Source of the DNA: RFSX01 sp965248155
GTDB taxonomy: Bacteria > Bacteroidota > Bacteroidia > Chitinophagales > Saprospiraceae
Assembly: GCA_965248155.1 (NCBI GenBank)
Contig: CBDFIO010000002.1
Location: 186,001 to 250,000, forward strand
DNA length: 64,000 nucleotides
Direction of reading: 5' to 3'
The position numbers and the translations under genes are program-made. Under the pieces are notes generated by a model, which was given only the letters and a program-made list of their open reading frames with translations, searched no databases and was not told the origin of the DNA. How positions within the stretch are numbered: the first letter of the stretch is position 1; each line of letters begins with the position of its first letter. Positions 46,252-54,413 of this stretch are shown here, piece after piece.

Positions 46252-46590
46252 ATGAGAAATAAAAAGAACGAAACTGTTACCCTGAAAAAAGGTGGTAAAG
46301 ATATACAGTTAGACTATGCGGATCTCAGGAAAGCGGTCTTAGTTTTACGAGCCGTTAACCATAAATTACGCCAACGAATAATTGATTTGTTAGAAGATAG
46401 TCAAACGATGACAGTTACGGATATATACATAAAATTGCGATTAGAGCAATCCGTAGCATCTCAACACCTAGCTATCCTCAGGAGAGCAGGCGTTGTACTA
46501 ACCGAAAGACAGGGTAAGTTTATTTACTATTCTTTAGACAAAGATAGATTGAATCAAATATCTAAACTCGTAGAAGAGTTAGCAGGGTAA
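46252..46590 (+). CDS. ArsR/SmtB-type winged-helix regulator 1
   Basis: The 112-aa protein is a winged helix of the ArsR fold: LRKAVLVLRAVNHKLRQRII, then the recognition region DIYIKLRLEQSVASQHLAIL and the wing GVVLTERQGKFIYYSL. No CxC-type metal site is present, so it probably does not sense metals in the classical way. The 145-base upstream region contains two copies of CAGTTTTGGT spaced 11 bases apart (about 46190-46210) and a loose TATTCAG/CTGAATA inverted pair. An intrinsic terminator follows. A paralogue lies 190 bases downstream. Confidence 0.85.
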   Translation: MRNKKNETVTLKKGGKDIQLDYADLRKAVLVLRAVNHKLRQRIIDLLEDSQTMTVTDIYIKLRLEQSVASQHLAILRRAGVVLTERQGKFIYYSLDKDRLNQISKLVEELAG

Positions 46591-46616
46591 TATTTTTCTC
46601 TTTAGATTTTGATTAT

Positions 46617-46650
46617 AAAAAGTTGTTGATCAATAGATTAACAACTTTTT
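46617..46650 (+). terminator. Terminator of ArsR-type regulator 1
   Basis: A perfect 11-bp stem AAAAAGTTGTT/AACAACTTTTT with a 12-base loop; the 3' arm ends in five T. It lies 26 bases after the stop codon, separating the two ArsR-type genes. Confidence 0.8.
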
Positions 46651-46699
46651 GTATATATAGCTATCACATTATTAGTAATTAATAAATATTTTTTTTTGT

Positions 46700-46730
46700 A
46701 ATATTTCTTTTTTAAACCAAAAGAAATATT
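46700..46730. promoter_or_regulatory. Candidate operator: 12-bp perfect inverted repeat upstream of ArsR-type regulator 2
   Basis: AATATTTCTTTT and its exact complement AAAAGAAATATT are separated by seven bases, ending 50 bases before the start codon of the second ArsR-type gene. A near-consensus -7 box, CATCTTTG, overlaps or follows its right arm. A dimeric winged-helix regulator bound here would block the promoter, so autoregulation is a reasonable inference. No T run follows in a way that would suggest a terminator. Confidence 0.5.
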
Positions 46731-46780
46731 CATCTTTGTCATCAAGGGTCTAAAAATAGATAAGTAAACTAAGTAAACTA

Positions 46781-47086
46781 ATGATGAAGACTAAGGTTAG
46801 GTTCAATAACGAGAAGCTACAGTATTCTGCAATTTTAATGAAAGCTTTGGCCCATCCCTTACGTTTAAAAATTCTGGAATTTATCGACAACCAGGGTGTT
46901 ATAAATGTTAATAAGATTTATAACACGCTTAAAATCGAGCAATCCGTTACTTCACAGCATCTCAAATTATTGAGAGTCGCAGGAGTAGTCTCAGCGAAAA
47001 AAGATGGTAAGTACATGCATTATGAAATAAATTATAATGTATTGGAGAAAGCACAAAAGGCTGTGAATAATTATCTCAAAAAATAA
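46781..47086 (+). CDS. ArsR/SmtB-type winged-helix regulator 2
   Basis: The 101-aa protein aligns with regulator 1: SAILMKALAHPLRLKILEFI, then KIYNTLKIEQSVTSQHLKLL and the wing GVVSAKKDGKYMHYEINYN. The EQSV(A/T)SQHL recognition helix is shared, so both may bind related DNA sites. There is again no Cys metal motif. The strong inverted repeat upstream is the most likely operator. It converges on lspA with three bases between the stops. Confidence 0.87.
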   Translation: MMKTKVRFNNEKLQYSAILMKALAHPLRLKILEFIDNQGVINVNKIYNTLKIEQSVTSQHLKLLRVAGVVSAKKDGKYMHYEINYNVLEKAQKAVNNYLKK

Positions 47087-47089
47087 TTA

Positions 47090-47737
47090 TTATTCCTCTT
47101 CTTCGCTTCTTTTCTGATGTTTTTTAGGACTCAGAAAGTAAGAACGGTGAAATAGAAGGATTAGCATCACTCCGATAGAAATAGCTGAATCAGCTATATT
47201 AAAAACGGGACGGAAAAACTGAAATCTATCGCCTCCTATTAGAGGCATCCATTGAGGGACAACTGTATCGATTAATGGAAAATAGAGCATATCAACTACC
47301 TTACCCTGAAGCATAGCAGCATATCCCCCACCCTGTGGAAACAATTCTGCTACTCCGCTATGGTAACCAGATTCAGAAAATATTAATCCATAAAAAACAC
47401 TATCAATAATATTTCCTAAAGCTCCTGCTATTATTAAGGCAAAGCTTACTTGAAGTCCAAAAGATTCATTCTTTGCTATCATTGACTTCAGCAAGTAAAT
47501 CAGAAAGCCGACCATCAAGATTCTAAAAATACTCAAAGCGTATTTTCCAATTTCTCCTCCTAGCAATATACCAAATGCCATTCCTTCATTTTCCACAAAA
47601 TGTATCTTTGCCCATGAAAGGCCTAAGATGTCAAACCCATCTCCTATAGTGAAATTCGTTTTGATATAAAACTTCAACAATTGATCAAGCATAATTATGA
47701 TCAATATGATGGCAATAAGAACTTTTGTTCGTTTCAA
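47090..47737 (-). CDS. lspA: Lipoprotein signal peptidase (signal peptidase II)
   Basis: I place the start at TTG 47737 (MKRTKVLIAIILIIIMLDQL). The longer open frame reaches into the adjacent insertion sequence and cannot be native. Family motifs are IHFVENEGMAFGI, the catalytic Asp regions GNIIDSVFYG and FNIADSAIS, and four membrane helices. A central insertion of about 40 residues (SESGYHSGVAELFPQGGGYA) is larger than in E. coli LspA but usual in Bacteroidetes. It cleaves lipoprotein signal peptides in the inner membrane. IS982 copy 3 lies 24 bases upstream, between lspA and its probable operon partner, the DksA-like gene, so its native promoter or leader is disrupted. Confidence 0.92.
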   Translation of the reverse strand: MKRTKVLIAIILIIIMLDQLLKFYIKTNFTIGDGFDILGLSWAKIHFVENEGMAFGILLGGEIGKYALSIFRILMVGFLIYLLKSMIAKNESFGLQVSFALIIAGALGNIIDSVFYGLIFSESGYHSGVAELFPQGGGYAAMLQGKVVDMLYFPLIDTVVPQWMPLIGGDRFQFFRPVFNIADSAISIGVMLILLFHRSYFLSPKKHQKRSEEEE

Positions 47738-47761
47738 GAATCTATGAACTTTAGTAAAATA

Positions 47762-48791
47762 ACGTGAGTTCGACGTAAGGAAGTGGAAAAATAGGATAAA
47801 AAGAAAGAGCAATTTTGTTTATCTTAATAGTTGATAATCAATTAATTAAAACAAAAAAGCTCTACTATGAAAGATAGTCAAATTATTGCAATTTTCTGTG
47901 CTTTCGATGATTTTTTCACCGATTTTGATCACTTTTAAAAATCTCATACCCTAGAGGGAAAGAAAAATCGACGGAATCGTACCTGCAGGTTATCCATGAG
48001 CGAGGTGATGAGCATCATCGTATTTTTTCATATGAGTGGATACCGTTGCTTTAAGCACTTTTACCAGAATCATGTCTGCCAACATATGCGCGGCTATTTT
48101 CCCAATCTGGTATCTTATAATCGGATGGTGGAGTTGCAAACCAAAGCGGTCCTACCATTAGCCTTGTTTGTAAAGATGTACCGAATGGGTAAATGTAGTG
48201 GGATATCCTTTATTGATTCAACCAGTATCCGGGTCTGTCACAATCGAAGGATTCATTCCCACAAGGTGTTTGCTGGACTGGCCAAACGAGGCAAGACTTC
48301 AAAGGGTTGGTTTTATGGTTTCAAACTTCATCTGGTTCATAATGACCGGGGCGAAGTGATTGATTTTCAACTCACTCCGGGCAATGTGCATGATAATGCC
48401 GTATTGAAGTGTAAACGGTTTATGAAGAAGGTCTATGGCCGGTTGTTCGGTGATAAAGGCTATATTGTCAACAAGCAAATCTTTGACACTCTTTTCTTGA
48501 GAGGTATTCATTTGATTACTAAGTTGAGACGGAATATGAAATCCAAAATGATTACACCCCTACAGGATGCTCTTCTGCTCCGAAAACTTGCTATCTCTGA
48601 AACCATTATTGACCAACTCAAAAATATTTCACAGATCGAACATACAAGGCATCGTTCCTTTGCCGGATTTTTCGTCAATATACTTGGTGGACTTTGTGCC
48701 TACGGGTTTAAAGAATCTAAACCCTCCATTTATAAGAATCTGGTCGATACCAAACAACTCCTTTTGGCCTAGTCTTACATCGAACTCACGT
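47762..48791 (+). mobile_element. IS982-family element, copy 3, inserted upstream of lspA
   Basis: 1030 bp with 18-bp terminal inverted repeats (one mismatch), flanked by a 7-bp direct repeat TAAAATA (47755-47761 and 48792-48798). It looks identical to the IS982 parts of copy 1. It lies in the former intergenic space of about 60 bases between the DksA-like gene and lspA, both on the minus strand, with the transposase on the plus strand facing against them. Confidence 0.94.
47996..48772 (+). CDS. IS982-family transposase, copy 3
   Basis: The 258-aa frame has the same sequence as copy 2: Asp74, Asp153 and Glu202 as DDE residues, with the HSHKVFAGLAKRGKTSKGWF and LTPGNVHDN blocks of the family. 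An ATG at 47867 begins MKDSQIIAIFCAFDDFFTDF in the same frame, but TAA at 47936-47938 stops it after 23 codons. Upstream plus downstream frame totals 301 codons, the usual IS982 length. The annotated start is the first Met after the stop. Confidence 0.9.
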   Translation: MSEVMSIIVFFHMSGYRCFKHFYQNHVCQHMRGYFPNLVSYNRMVELQTKAVLPLALFVKMYRMGKCSGISFIDSTSIRVCHNRRIHSHKVFAGLAKRGKTSKGWFYGFKLHLVHNDRGEVIDFQLTPGNVHDNAVLKCKRFMKKVYGRLFGDKGYIVNKQIFDTLFLRGIHLITKLRRNMKSKMITPLQDALLLRKLAISETIIDQLKNISQIEHTRHRSFAGFFVNILGGLCAYGFKESKPSIYKNLVDTKQLLLA

Positions 48792-48832
48792 TAAAATATT
48801 AATTTATAATGGAGCCTAAGGTCAGAATATTG

Positions 48833-49198
48833 TTACCCAGACCTTCTTTGTTTCGCCTGAATACTCAAAGTAGCATGAGGTACGGCCTTCAACCGAGCTT
48901 TAGAAATCAAAACTCCTGTGTCCCTACATACACCATAGACTTTGTTTTTAATTCTAATTCTCGCATTTTCTAAATGCTGAATCAACTTTCTTTGTCTTGC
49001 AGCAAGCGATTGAAGCCTTTCACTCTCAACAGTCCCATTTCCGTCATCCAACCCCTTAATTTTGGTTTCTTCGCGTTCTGCAAGCTCTTTGATTTGATTT
49101 AAATAATATTCTAGCTCTTCACTAGATTTTTCAAGTTTTGCAACTATCAATTTATCAAACATTGTCAATTCCTTATCGCTGTATCTTGTCTTAGCCAT
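48833..49198 (-). CDS. TraR/DksA-family protein lacking a complete zinc finger
   Basis: I start at MAKTRYSDKELTMFDKLIVA because upstream Mets give a non-family N-terminus. The 121-aa protein has the coiled-coil hairpin (KLEKSSEELEYYLNQIKEL ... RLQSLAARQRKLIQHLENAR) and the C-terminal globular part (KVYGVCRDTGVLISKARLKA ... PHATLSIQAK). Only one of the four zinc Cys remains, a common state in Bacteroidetes. DksA-type proteins bind RNA polymerase through its secondary channel and tune transcription; the role of this type is less certain. In related genomes it sits next to lspA; here IS982 copy 3 has split the pair. Confidence 0.85.
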   Translation of the reverse strand: MAKTRYSDKELTMFDKLIVAKLEKSSEELEYYLNQIKELAEREETKIKGLDDGNGTVESERLQSLAARQRKLIQHLENARIRIKNKVYGVCRDTGVLISKARLKAVPHATLSIQAKQRRSG

Positions 49199-49344
49199 AA
49201 GATTAAATTTTAGAATTAAAGAAAATACAAGGCTATTTTGCCTTGAAAAATCGCTAAGATAATGGTATTTCAAAAATTTTAAGGCTATTTCTTCATTCAT
49301 CCTGATTTTTGACAAAAAGTTCACTTTACTTCAAGTTTCAATAT

Positions 49345-50043
49345 TTATCCTTTAATGAAAAAAACAGCCAACATTGGAATGCTGTTATTAAGCGCATGAA
49401 TGTAAATACTTGCCCATATCCCATTGCGGATTCTGATATATCCCAGCAATAAAGCCAGAATAAATTGTGGAAGAACAAGAAGGGGTGCCAAATACCAGGA
49501 ACTTGGTTCCAAATTAAAATTGTAAACATGCATGAATGCAAACATGCACACAACCAAATAGAATATAAAACCAAAATGCTGATTAAATATATTCATCCAA
49601 ATTGACCTGAAAAAATGAAATAATATCGAACAGACAATCGCCGAAGCTCCCAACCATATCGGAATTAAAATGCTTAACGTGTAATTTAAATTCATAAAAT
49701 CATAAAGCAGATAACCGAAGCTTAAAATGCAAAACAACAAACTTAGAAAAGGAGATTTGAGCGGGTATCTATATACTATTTCTTCGATTACAGGTGCTAC
49801 TACAACTGCTATTAACAGAATTTTGATATTATCAAATTGATCTAATAAATCTTCAAATTTATGTCCAATATTTTCTTCACCAATTATGGTCATTAATGGT
49901 CCATAACAAATAATTGGCGTTAGAAAAGTGAGAAAGAAAAGTAAATTAATAGCAAGGAACCCTTCTTTTTTGTTTGATTTAAAGAAGGGGTGTGGATTAG
50001 ATAAGAACCAAAGAAAATCGTGAATTGAATTAATAATTTGCAA
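49345..50043 (-). CDS. CPBP-family intramembrane metalloprotease
   Basis: The 232-aa polytopic membrane protein has motif 1, APVIEEIVYRYPLKSP (Glu-Glu followed by Arg). The later His motifs are MFAFMHVYNF and YIHALNNSIP, as in Abi/CPBP (Rce1-like) proteases. Six to eight hydrophobic segments are apparent. Bacteriocin self-immunity or protein maturation roles are known for some members; none can be assigned here. It lies upstream of the DksA-like gene on the same strand, with about 150 bases between them. Confidence 0.82.
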   Translation of the reverse strand: MQIINSIHDFLWFLSNPHPFFKSNKKEGFLAINLLFFLTFLTPIICYGPLMTIIGEENIGHKFEDLLDQFDNIKILLIAVVVAPVIEEIVYRYPLKSPFLSLLFCILSFGYLLYDFMNLNYTLSILIPIWLGASAIVCSILFHFFRSIWMNIFNQHFGFIFYLVVCMFAFMHVYNFNLEPSSWYLAPLLVLPQFILALLLGYIRIRNGIWASIYIHALNNSIPMLAVFFIKG

Positions 50044-50147
50044 GACTTATTCTTTCAGTTACCTAAACTACCCTAATTCTTTCTTCATCTAAAATAATTT
50101 CTACACATTATCTTATTTTATATATCAATTATTGACAACTTTGCAGG

Positions 50148-52424
50148 ATGTACGGAACTGATCTAGACAAATCTTACCTTGACGAACTTAATAAAGTCCA
50201 AAAAGAAGCTGTAATAAACATAGACGGTCCCGTCATGGTTATTGCTGGACCCGGATCGGGAAAAACCCGTGTCCTAACTTATAGAATTGCACATTTACTT
50301 CGTTCCGGAGTGGCTCCCTGGCAAATTCTAGCGCTGACTTTTACCAATAAGGCGGCCAGAGAAATGAAGGAAAGAATAGAAAAAGTAGTTGGTCCTGATG
50401 CTTACAGAGTTTGGGCAGGAACTTTTCATTCACTTTTCGCTAGAATATTGCGCGTAGAAGCTCATAGGATAGGATATCCCAATGATTTCAGCATTTATGA
50501 TACTGATGATTCAAAAAGCGTTCTCAAAGAAATAATAAAAACAATGAGTCTTGATACAAAGACTTATAATGTAGGAGCAATCAGAGCCAGGATTTCAAGT
50601 GCTAAAAGTAATTTGATTACTCCAAAGATGTATGTAGCGAATGAAGAGTTAATGGATCATGATAAAATGAATCGCAGACCAATGACATACAAAATTTATG
50701 AAAAGTATGTCGCCAAATGTCTACGGTCCGGTGCCATGGGTTTTGATGATTTATTATTACAAATGTTTAAACTACTATATCAAAATCCTGATAATATCAG
50801 GGCCAAATATCAAACGCAATTTCAATACATCCTTGTAGATGAATTTCAGGATACTAATTTTTTGCAATATGAAATATTAAAGCTCTTTTCAATCTATAAT
50901 GGGAGCAAGAACAATATTTGTATTGTAGGTGATGATGCACAAAGTATTTATTCATTCAGAGGAGCAACAATTGAAAACATACTTCAATTTGAGAATGATT
51001 TTCCTGAGGTTAAAACGTTCAAGCTTGAGCAAAATTACAGATCAACAAATTATATAGTCAACGCTGCTAACCAGGTTATTACTCACAATAAAAGACAAAT
51101 CCAAAAGAAAATCTGGACAGATAAAATAGAAGGGAATAAAATTAAGATTATCAAAGCGATGACTGCTAATGAAGAAGGAAAACGAATCGCTGACAGCATC
51201 ATTGAACAAAAGAACAGATATAATCTTGCGAATAATCAAATTGCTATTTTGTATCGTACAAATGCACAATCCAGAGTCTTTGAAGAACATCTTCGCAGAC
51301 ACAATATTCCATATAAAATCTATGGCGGACTATCATTTTATCAGAGAAAGAAAATAAAAGACCTGATAGCTTATATGCGTCTTTCCGTCAATTCCAAAGA
51401 TGATGAAGCCCTTAAAAGAGTTATTAATTATCCTAAAAGAGGTATCGGCCAATCCTCAATAAATAAGCTGATTCAACTAGCAGAGGACAATGAATTATCC
51501 ATGTGGCAATGTCTGGACACGATACAACTGACTCCACGCGCTAAAAATTCTGTTGGTTTATTTGTGAAAATAATAAAAGCTTCAATGGAAAAAGCAGCGA
51601 ATTCCACTGCTTACGAGGCCGCAATATTCATTGCTAAAAAATCCGGCATCATTGATATTTTGAAGGCTGAAAATAGCTTAGAAGCTCAAAATCGGATCGA
51701 CAATATAAATGCTCTTCTTGATGGCATTCAAGAATTTACTGAAGATGATGTGTTAGATGAAGGAGAAGATATTAACAAGCAAGAAAGAAGTTTGGCACAT
51801 TTTCTACAAAGTATCTCATTGATGACCGATCAGGATCAGGAAACAGATAGTACAGAATCTGTGACTCTGCTTTCTGTTCATGCTGCCAAAGGTCTTGAAT
51901 TCACTTCCGTGTTTGTAGTTGGGCTGGAAGAAAATTTATTTCCTTCCTATCTGTCATTATCTGCTCCTGATCAATTGGACGAAGAAAGAAGATTGTTCTA
52001 CGTTGCAATTACGAGAGCTGAAGCGTATTTAACTTTAAGCTTTGCTAATAGCAGATATCAATACGGACAAATGAGATTCAACGATCCAAGTCGATTTCTT
52101 GAAGAGATCTCAGATGAGAATGTAGATGTAAATATTTCAATTAGAAAAAAACAAAGCTTTGGTGAGCCTAAAATCCTTGGCAATTTTAAACCATTAAAAT
52201 CAGCTCAAACGAAACAGCTTGAAGTAGACCCCAAAGACTTCAAACCAGATACAGCTGCTGAAATTAAACAAGGGCAAAAAGTTTTACACATGAAATTTGG
52301 TGTTGGAAAAGTGATTTCTGTAGATGAAAGAAAAGTAGCAACGATTCAGTTTGAGGATTTAGTAGAAAATCAGAAAAAGAGAATTATGCTTGAGTATGCC
52401 CGGTTACAAATTTTAGAAAAATAA
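50148..52424 (+). CDS. pcrA: UvrD/PcrA-type DNA helicase
   Basis: The 758-aa superfamily 1A helicase contains Walker A IAGPGSGKT (to residue 40), motif II LVDEFQDTN, motif III VGDDAQSIYSFRGA, motif IV EQNYRSTNYI, motif V VTLLSVHAAKGLEF and motif VI ERRLFYVAITRAE. The C-terminal tail QGQKVLHMKFGVGKVISVDE is the PcrA tudor-like domain that contacts RNA polymerase. It unwinds DNA 3' to 5' in repair and in removing RecA or stalled polymerase. The ATG follows CAACTTTGCAGG; a near-consensus -7 box so close to the start hints at a very short or absent leader. Confidence 0.95.
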   Translation: MYGTDLDKSYLDELNKVQKEAVINIDGPVMVIAGPGSGKTRVLTYRIAHLLRSGVAPWQILALTFTNKAAREMKERIEKVVGPDAYRVWAGTFHSLFARILRVEAHRIGYPNDFSIYDTDDSKSVLKEIIKTMSLDTKTYNVGAIRARISSAKSNLITPKMYVANEELMDHDKMNRRPMTYKIYEKYVAKCLRSGAMGFDDLLLQMFKLLYQNPDNIRAKYQTQFQYILVDEFQDTNFLQYEILKLFSIYNGSKNNICIVGDDAQSIYSFRGATIENILQFENDFPEVKTFKLEQNYRSTNYIVNAANQVITHNKRQIQKKIWTDKIEGNKIKIIKAMTANEEGKRIADSIIEQKNRYNLANNQIAILYRTNAQSRVFEEHLRRHNIPYKIYGGLSFYQRKKIKDLIAYMRLSVNSKDDEALKRVINYPKRGIGQSSINKLIQLAEDNELSMWQCLDTIQLTPRAKNSVGLFVKIIKASMEKAANSTAYEAAIFIAKKSGIIDILKAENSLEAQNRIDNINALLDGIQEFTEDDVLDEGEDINKQERSLAHFLQSISLMTDQDQETDSTESVTLLSVHAAKGLEFTSVFVVGLEENLFPSYLSLSAPDQLDEERRLFYVAITRAEAYLTLSFANSRYQYGQMRFNDPSRFLEEISDENVDVNISIRKKQSFGEPKILGNFKPLKSAQTKQLEVDPKDFKPDTAAEIKQGQKVLHMKFGVGKVISVDERKVATIQFEDLVENQKKRIMLEYARLQILEK

Positions 52425-52452
52425 TATTCAGGTTAATTAATTTCTTGCAAAA

Positions 52453-53106
52453 TTAGAATTTCATTTCAGGAATTTCTCCTTCTATCACAAGTCGACCTTC
52501 AGTTGCGCCCTCTATTTCTTCAGTAGTTACACCTGGGGCCCTTTCGATAAGTTTAAATCCATCAGGTGTAATGTCTAGAACTGCAAGATTGGTTACAACT
52601 TTCTTAACACAAGCTACACCTGTCAGCGGAAGAGTACAAGCTTTGAGTAATTTTGATTGTCCACGTTTATTCGTGTGTTGCATAGCAACAATGATATTAT
52701 CTGCTGAAGCGACAAGATCCATGGCTCCTCCCATTCCTTTCACCATTCTTCCTGGTATTTTCCAGTTTGCGATATCTCCATTCTCGGCAACTTCCATAGC
52801 TCCCAAAACTGTCAATTGGATGTGTTGACCTCTAATCATTGCAAAACTTAATGAAGAATCAAAAATACTTCCACCTGGAATCATTGTAACGGTTTGTTTT
52901 CCTGCATTGATTAAATCTGCATCTTCTTCACCATCATAAGGGAACGGTCCCATTCCAAGCAAGCCATTTTCAGATTGGAATTCTACACTGACACCTTCAG
53001 GAATATAATTTGCTACTAGGGTAGGAATTCCAATCCCCAGATTAACATACCAACCATCCCTTAATTCTTTGGCTATTCTCTTAGCAATACCTTCTCTATC
53101 TAACAT
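52453..53106 (-). CDS. scoB: Succinyl-CoA:3-ketoacid CoA transferase, subunit B
   Basis: The 217-aa beta subunit has the catalytic-Glu motif FQSENGLLGMGPFP (Glu46). Other conserved blocks are GKQTVTMIPGGSIFDSSLSF, IANWKIPGRMVKGMGGAMDL and LTGVACVKKVVTNLAVLDI. Together with subunit A it transfers CoA from succinyl-CoA to acetoacetate, supporting ketone-body or short-chain acid use. It lies 13 bases downstream of scoA on the same strand and is surely co-transcribed with it. Confidence 0.95.
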   Translation of the reverse strand: MLDREGIAKRIAKELRDGWYVNLGIGIPTLVANYIPEGVSVEFQSENGLLGMGPFPYDGEEDADLINAGKQTVTMIPGGSIFDSSLSFAMIRGQHIQLTVLGAMEVAENGDIANWKIPGRMVKGMGGAMDLVASADNIIVAMQHTNKRGQSKLLKACTLPLTGVACVKKVVTNLAVLDITPDGFKLIERAPGVTTEEIEGATEGRLVIEGEIPEMKF

Positions 53107-53119
53107 AATACTGTCTTAT

Positions 53120-53821
53120 TTATATTTCCTTTGTTCTAGTCGTTCGTTGTTCTATTCTCTTTTCGTAATGTTCTCCTTTCAAAATTCTTTGAACAAAGAT
53201 TCCAGGGAGATGGATATGATTAGGATTCAGTTCTCCCGGTGCTACCAATTCTTCAACTTCTGCGATCGTAATTCTGCCGGCCATCGCCATGACGGGATTA
53301 AAGTTTCTGGCCGTACCCTTAAATATTAAATTTCCAAATGGATCTCCTTTCCATGCTTTTACGATTGCATAATCTGCAGTAAGTGCCGATTCAAGAATAT
53401 GCGCTTTACCATTAAATTCTCTAATCTCTTTTCCATTAGCAATTTCAGTTCCATAGCCTGCTGGAGTAAAAAAAGCAGGAATTCCTGCACCACCAGCTCT
53501 GCATCTTTCTGCCAAAGACCCTTGTGGAATCAAGTCTACTTCTAATTCTCCACTTAACATTTGTCTTTCAAATTCATCGTTTTCACCTACATATGATGAC
53601 ACCATTTTCTTGATTTGTCTTTTCTGTAGCAAGAGTCCGAGACCGAAATCATCAACTCCTGCATTATTTGATATACATGTCAATCCACTAACTCCTTTTT
53701 TGACCAGAGCTGCAATACAATTTTCTGGTATACCACATAGACCGAATCCACCAAGCATTAATGTCATATTATTTTCAATTCCTTTAATGACCTCATCAGC
53801 ACTTGATACTACTTTGTTCAT
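53120..53821 (-). CDS. scoA: Succinyl-CoA:3-ketoacid CoA transferase, subunit A
   Basis: The 233-aa alpha subunit shows LMLGGFGLCGIPENCIAALV, LTCISNNAGVDDFGLGLLL, PQGSLAERCRAGGAGIPAFF, and ADYAIVKAWKGDPFGNLIFK near the C-terminal half, all family signatures. It forms the CoA-transferase heterodimer with subunit B immediately downstream. The last 15 residues are polar and rich in Arg and Thr, a usual extension in this group. Confidence 0.95.
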   Translation of the reverse strand: MNKVVSSADEVIKGIENNMTLMLGGFGLCGIPENCIAALVKKGVSGLTCISNNAGVDDFGLGLLLQKRQIKKMVSSYVGENDEFERQMLSGELEVDLIPQGSLAERCRAGGAGIPAFFTPAGYGTEIANGKEIREFNGKAHILESALTADYAIVKAWKGDPFGNLIFKGTARNFNPVMAMAGRITIAEVEELVAPGELNPNHIHLPGIFVQRILKGEHYEKRIEQRTTRTKEI

Positions 53822-53888
53822 TGTTAAAATTTATTATAATTGACAAGTTGATATTTTTTTATAGGATTGCCTATTTAAATTTTGAATT

Positions 53889-54311
53889 TTATTCATAATT
53901 CTCATGCATGCACTCATATGAATTTTGAATAAGAGACTTTAATATTTTAATATCAATATCTTCCAGTGATTTGATATACAAACACGATTTACCGGATTTA
54001 TGTTTTCCTAGTTTCTTTAGCAGATCATCGTAATTTTTAAATCCGGGCATAATATACAAGGTCATGCTTTGCTTTCTTGGTGAGAATCCAACTTTCATAT
54101 AATCTCCTTCTCTTCCACTCGCGTAGACATAGTGATATTCTCCGAAACCAATGATTGAGTTGCCCCACATAATTGCTTTTTCTCCTGTAATATCCTCCAT
54201 TATCTTTTTTAATTTTATCGAATCTGTTTTTCGGATTGGATCTTCAATAGAATCAATAAAACCTACAACATCAGATTTGTTTGCCACAGTTTTATTCTGG
54301 GATTTTGCCAT
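53889..54311 (-). CDS. DUF1801 domain protein
   Basis: The 140-aa cytosolic protein matches DUF1801: VVGFIDSIEDPIRKTDSIKL at the start, TGEKAIMWGNSIIGFGEYHY in the middle, then KVGFSPRKQSMTLYIMPGF and LGKHKSGKSCLYIKSLEDID. The fold is a small alpha/beta domain of unknown function, sometimes near stress genes. It diverges from murI with about 100 bases between and lies 67 bases upstream of scoA on the same strand. No functional link is evident. Confidence 0.85.
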   Translation of the reverse strand: MAKSQNKTVANKSDVVGFIDSIEDPIRKTDSIKLKKIMEDITGEKAIMWGNSIIGFGEYHYVYASGREGDYMKVGFSPRKQSMTLYIMPGFKNYDDLLKKLGKHKSGKSCLYIKSLEDIDIKILKSLIQNSYECMHENYE

Positions 54312-54413
54312 AATTGTTCAATTTGCAAATGAAATTAAGGAATAGAAATTAATGATTTTAATGAAATAAGAAACTTTGAATTCTCAACTTCGAATTACTA
54401 ATTTCGCGGACAG

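Noticed and set aside
47936..47938. Alternative genetic code to explain TAA in the IS982 transposase
   Set aside because: TAA terminates many intact genes in this window at the expected family lengths (for example pcm, uvrD-type helicase, murI), so it is a normal stop here.
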